A program made the translations under genes and the position numbers. A stretch of 14,642 bases of DNA from Actinomycetota bacterium (lineage in GTDB: Bacteria; Actinomycetota; Thermoleophilia; Gaiellales; Gaiellaceae): NCBI GenBank assembly GCA_013696595.1, contig JACCYG010000183.1, positions 1 through 14,642 of the forward strand, written 5' to 3'. Numbering within the stretch: the stretch's first letter is position 1; every line of letters starts with the position of its first letter. Below, piece by piece: positions 13,048 through 14,642 of this stretch. The notes beneath the pieces are model-generated. The model had not been told where the DNA came from, searched no databases, and was given only the letters and a program-made list of their open reading frames with translations.

Positions 13048-14463
13048 TCAGGCGGCCGCCGTGATGCGTTGGTCGCTGATGTTCTCCTTCTGCCGCCCGT
13101 ACTTGTCGAGCAAGCGCGACCACACCTCGCTTCGGGTCGGGAAGGCGGGTACGGCGTGGCGAAGCTTCTCGATCGGAACTTCGCCGACGATCGCGATCGT
13201 GGCAGCGTGGAGGAACTCGGCCACCTCCGGCCCTGTGAACGTTGCGCCGACGATGACCTCACGTTCTCGATCGATCACGAGGCGCGCGGTGCCGGGCGCG
13301 TTGCGACCGTAGAAGCTCGCCCCTGCGACCGCACCGGTCGGATGGTCGACGGTTGTCACGTTCAAACCCGCGATCTGCGCCGACGCGTGCGTATGCCCGA
13401 CTGCCGCGACCTGCGGGTCGGTGAAAACCACGCGTGGCGCCAGCGCTCCGTGTGCCTTAGTCTCGGCGCGCTCGTTTCCGCCGAGGATGTTCCGAGCGGC
13501 GATTCTCGCCTGGTACTTCCCCATGTGGGTGAGGAGCGACCGGCCGTTGACGTCGCCGATCGCGTAGAGCCACTCGAGGCCGGGCACACTCATGTCCCGC
13601 CCGACGGGGATCGGGCGCCCCGGCTCGAGACCGACGGTCTCGAGGCCGAGCGTGGCCGTCAGCGGTCGACGCCCGATCGCCACGAGGAGCTCGTCGCCTG
13701 CAATTCGCTCGCCTTCCTCGAGTGTGAGCGTGACCTCGTTGTCGACACGCTCGGCCCGGACCGCCTTGCCACGGGTTCGGACGGCGACGCCGAGCTCGCG
13801 CAGCGCGGCGGTGACTTCCTCGCTCGCGAAGGGCTCTTCGCGAATCAGCACTCGCTCGAAGAGCTCGATCAGCGTCACCTCGGATCCGAGCGATGCCCAC
13901 GCCTGCGCCAGCTCGACGCCCACTACTCCTGCACCGAGGACGAGCAAGCGCCGTGGAACGGTCCGCGCCGTCGTGGCTTCACGGCTCGTCCAGGCCGCAG
14001 CGGCGGCAAGCCCCGGAATCATCGGCATCGATGCTCCCGTTCCGACGGCGATTACAACCGCCCGTCGCGCGGCCAGGACTTCCTCGCCAACGCGGACTCG
14101 CCGGTCTCCGTCGAGCCACCCGTGCCCCCGAAGGAGCGTGACGTTCCTCTCGTCGAGCCAGGGGAGCTGCGACGAGTCGTCGAGATGGTGGACGATCTCG
14201 TCCCGGCGCCGAAGAACCGCCCCGACGTCAATGCCCTCGGTCACCGCCTCTCGGGCGCCCGGGATGCGCCCAGTCTCGGCGAGTACCTCGGCCGGCCGAA
14301 GGAGGGCCTTGGACGGCATGCACGCGTAGTAGGAGCATTCACCCCCGATCAGGTGACTCTCGACGAGCGCCACGGCGAGGCCCGCCTCGCCGAGGAGGCC
14401 CGCGGCGAGCTCGCCCGCCGGGCCTGCCCCGATTACGACTACGTCAAAAGGTTGTGCGGCCAC
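13048..14463 (-). CDS. FAD/NAD(P)-dependent disulfide oxidoreductase (dihydrolipoyl dehydrogenase-like)
   Basis: A 471-residue group I pyridine nucleotide-disulfide oxidoreductase. FAD-binding GAGPAG is at 12-17. The redox-active pair is Cys43 and Cys48 in GGECSYYACMPSK, where typical dihydrolipoyl dehydrogenases have GGTCLNxGCxPSK. The NAD(P)-binding GAGVVGVELA is at 177-186, and IGDV at 302-305 closes the FAD site. The C-terminal dimer domain ends HAVPAFPTRSEVW (436-448) instead of the usual HxHPTxSE, so the catalytic His-Glu dyad is changed or shifted by two residues. This variant is common in actinobacteria and its substrate is not known to me; lipoamide, mercuric ion or a small disulfide are all possible. 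GTG start with RBS GAGAAGGG about 5 bp upstream. It is the first gene of a redox operon with a cytochrome c and a peroxiredoxin. Confidence 0.87.
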   Translation of the reverse strand: MAAQPFDVVVIGAGPAGELAAGLLGEAGLAVALVESHLIGGECSYYACMPSKALLRPAEVLAETGRIPGAREAVTEGIDVGAVLRRRDEIVHHLDDSSQLPWLDERNVTLLRGHGWLDGDRRVRVGEEVLAARRAVVIAVGTGASMPMIPGLAAAAAWTSREATTARTVPRRLLVLGAGVVGVELAQAWASLGSEVTLIELFERVLIREEPFASEEVTAALRELGVAVRTRGKAVRAERVDNEVTLTLEEGERIAGDELLVAIGRRPLTATLGLETVGLEPGRPIPVGRDMSVPGLEWLYAIGDVNGRSLLTHMGKYQARIAARNILGGNERAETKAHGALAPRVVFTDPQVAAVGHTHASAQIAGLNVTTVDHPTGAVAGASFYGRNAPGTARLVIDREREVIVGATFTGPEVAEFLHAATIAIVGEVPIEKLRHAVPAFPTRSEVWSRLLDKYGRQKENISDQRITAAA

Positions 14464-14642
14464 GTGTTCCCTTCTCTCGGATTCGGGCGGTCTGATGCGC
14501 CGTCAGTACGATCGATCCGATGCGGCGATCTCGCGGAACGACGCATCGGACGGAAGGTGAGCCGCGGCTCGCGTCCCCTCACGGCGCGAGACGGCCAAAT
14601 CGGAAAGGGGCGTAGAACGTCGACGCGTCGACCAGGGGGCGC
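14464..14642. promoter_or_regulatory. Upstream region of redox operon with repeated 9-mer TCYGATGCG
   Basis: The element TCTGATGCG (14491-14499) and TCCGATGCG (14516-14524) stand as direct repeats 25 bp apart, and an inverted perfect copy of the second is at 14542-14550, making a 9-bp stem with a 17-nt loop. This could be an operator for the minus-strand redox operon or a hairpin at the end of an upstream gene. One more copy of the 9-mer occurs at 7902-7910, so it is not unique to this site. The last 60 bases have open frames on both strands but none that I can assign. Confidence 0.35.

Noticed and set aside
14579..14642. Minus-strand partial gene ending in FRFGRLAP and a TGA at 14579
   Set aside because: Only about 20 codons are in the window, other frames are also open, and nothing is recognisable.

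Overview
The window is GC-rich bacterial chromosomal DNA, probably from an actinobacterium. The protein families present fit the class Thermoleophilia (Gaiellales/Solirubrobacterales-like): a resuscitation-promoting-factor-type transglycosylase with an IHRREG motif, a GGECSYYACMPSK-type flavoprotein, a DUF6328 membrane protein and a WWCPKEQ peroxiredoxin. Further support comes from frequent GTG starts and leaderless-looking TAnnnT promoters. The lineage is an inference, because no rRNA or marker gene is present. There is no phage, transposase, CRISPR array or secondary-metabolite cluster. I see no convincing undescribed system; the interest lies in gene decay, promoter architecture and a redox operon.

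Layout. 1-1110 (minus strand) holds two adjacent dead genes, a class I methyltransferase and a polytopic membrane protein, each broken by frameshifts, a stop or a deletion. 1141-1820 is a gene-free stretch. 1821-3880 (plus) carries a proline-iminopeptidase-type hydrolase and a metallo-beta-lactamase-fold hydrolase. 3952-5995 (minus) carries undecaprenyl-diphosphatase (uppP) followed by an AI-2E/PerM-family permease. A membrane-anchored cytochrome c diverges at 6021. A bidirectional hairpin separates it from tRNA-Ser(GGA), which lies just downstream of an SDR oxidoreductase on the minus strand. 7513-7737 is a small membrane protein. 7915-8565 (minus, HAD phosphatase) and 8594-9795 (plus, methyltransferase overlapping an Fe-S uracil-DNA glycosylase) diverge from a 28-bp spacer holding a perfect palindrome. 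A DUF6328 protein (minus) and a secreted transglycosylase (plus, with a structured leader) diverge from 10265-10434. A BON-domain protein (minus) follows.

11600-12551 is a second decay zone: a tRNA-Ser remnant, then a glycosyltransferase fragment joined tail-to-tail to a truncated peroxiredoxin at 12137/12138. The peroxiredoxin is the last gene of a minus-strand redox cluster: FAD/NAD(P) disulfide oxidoreductase (14463-13048), lipoprotein cytochrome c (13041-12619), peroxiredoxin (12551-12072). That cytochrome is clearly related to the one at 6021.

The intact genes cover cell-envelope upkeep (uppP, transglycosylase, permease), redox and electron transfer (two cytochromes c, flavoprotein, peroxiredoxin), DNA repair (uracil-DNA glycosylase) and general hydrolases. 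Apart from the redox cluster and the methyltransferase-glycosylase pair, neighbours look functionally unrelated.
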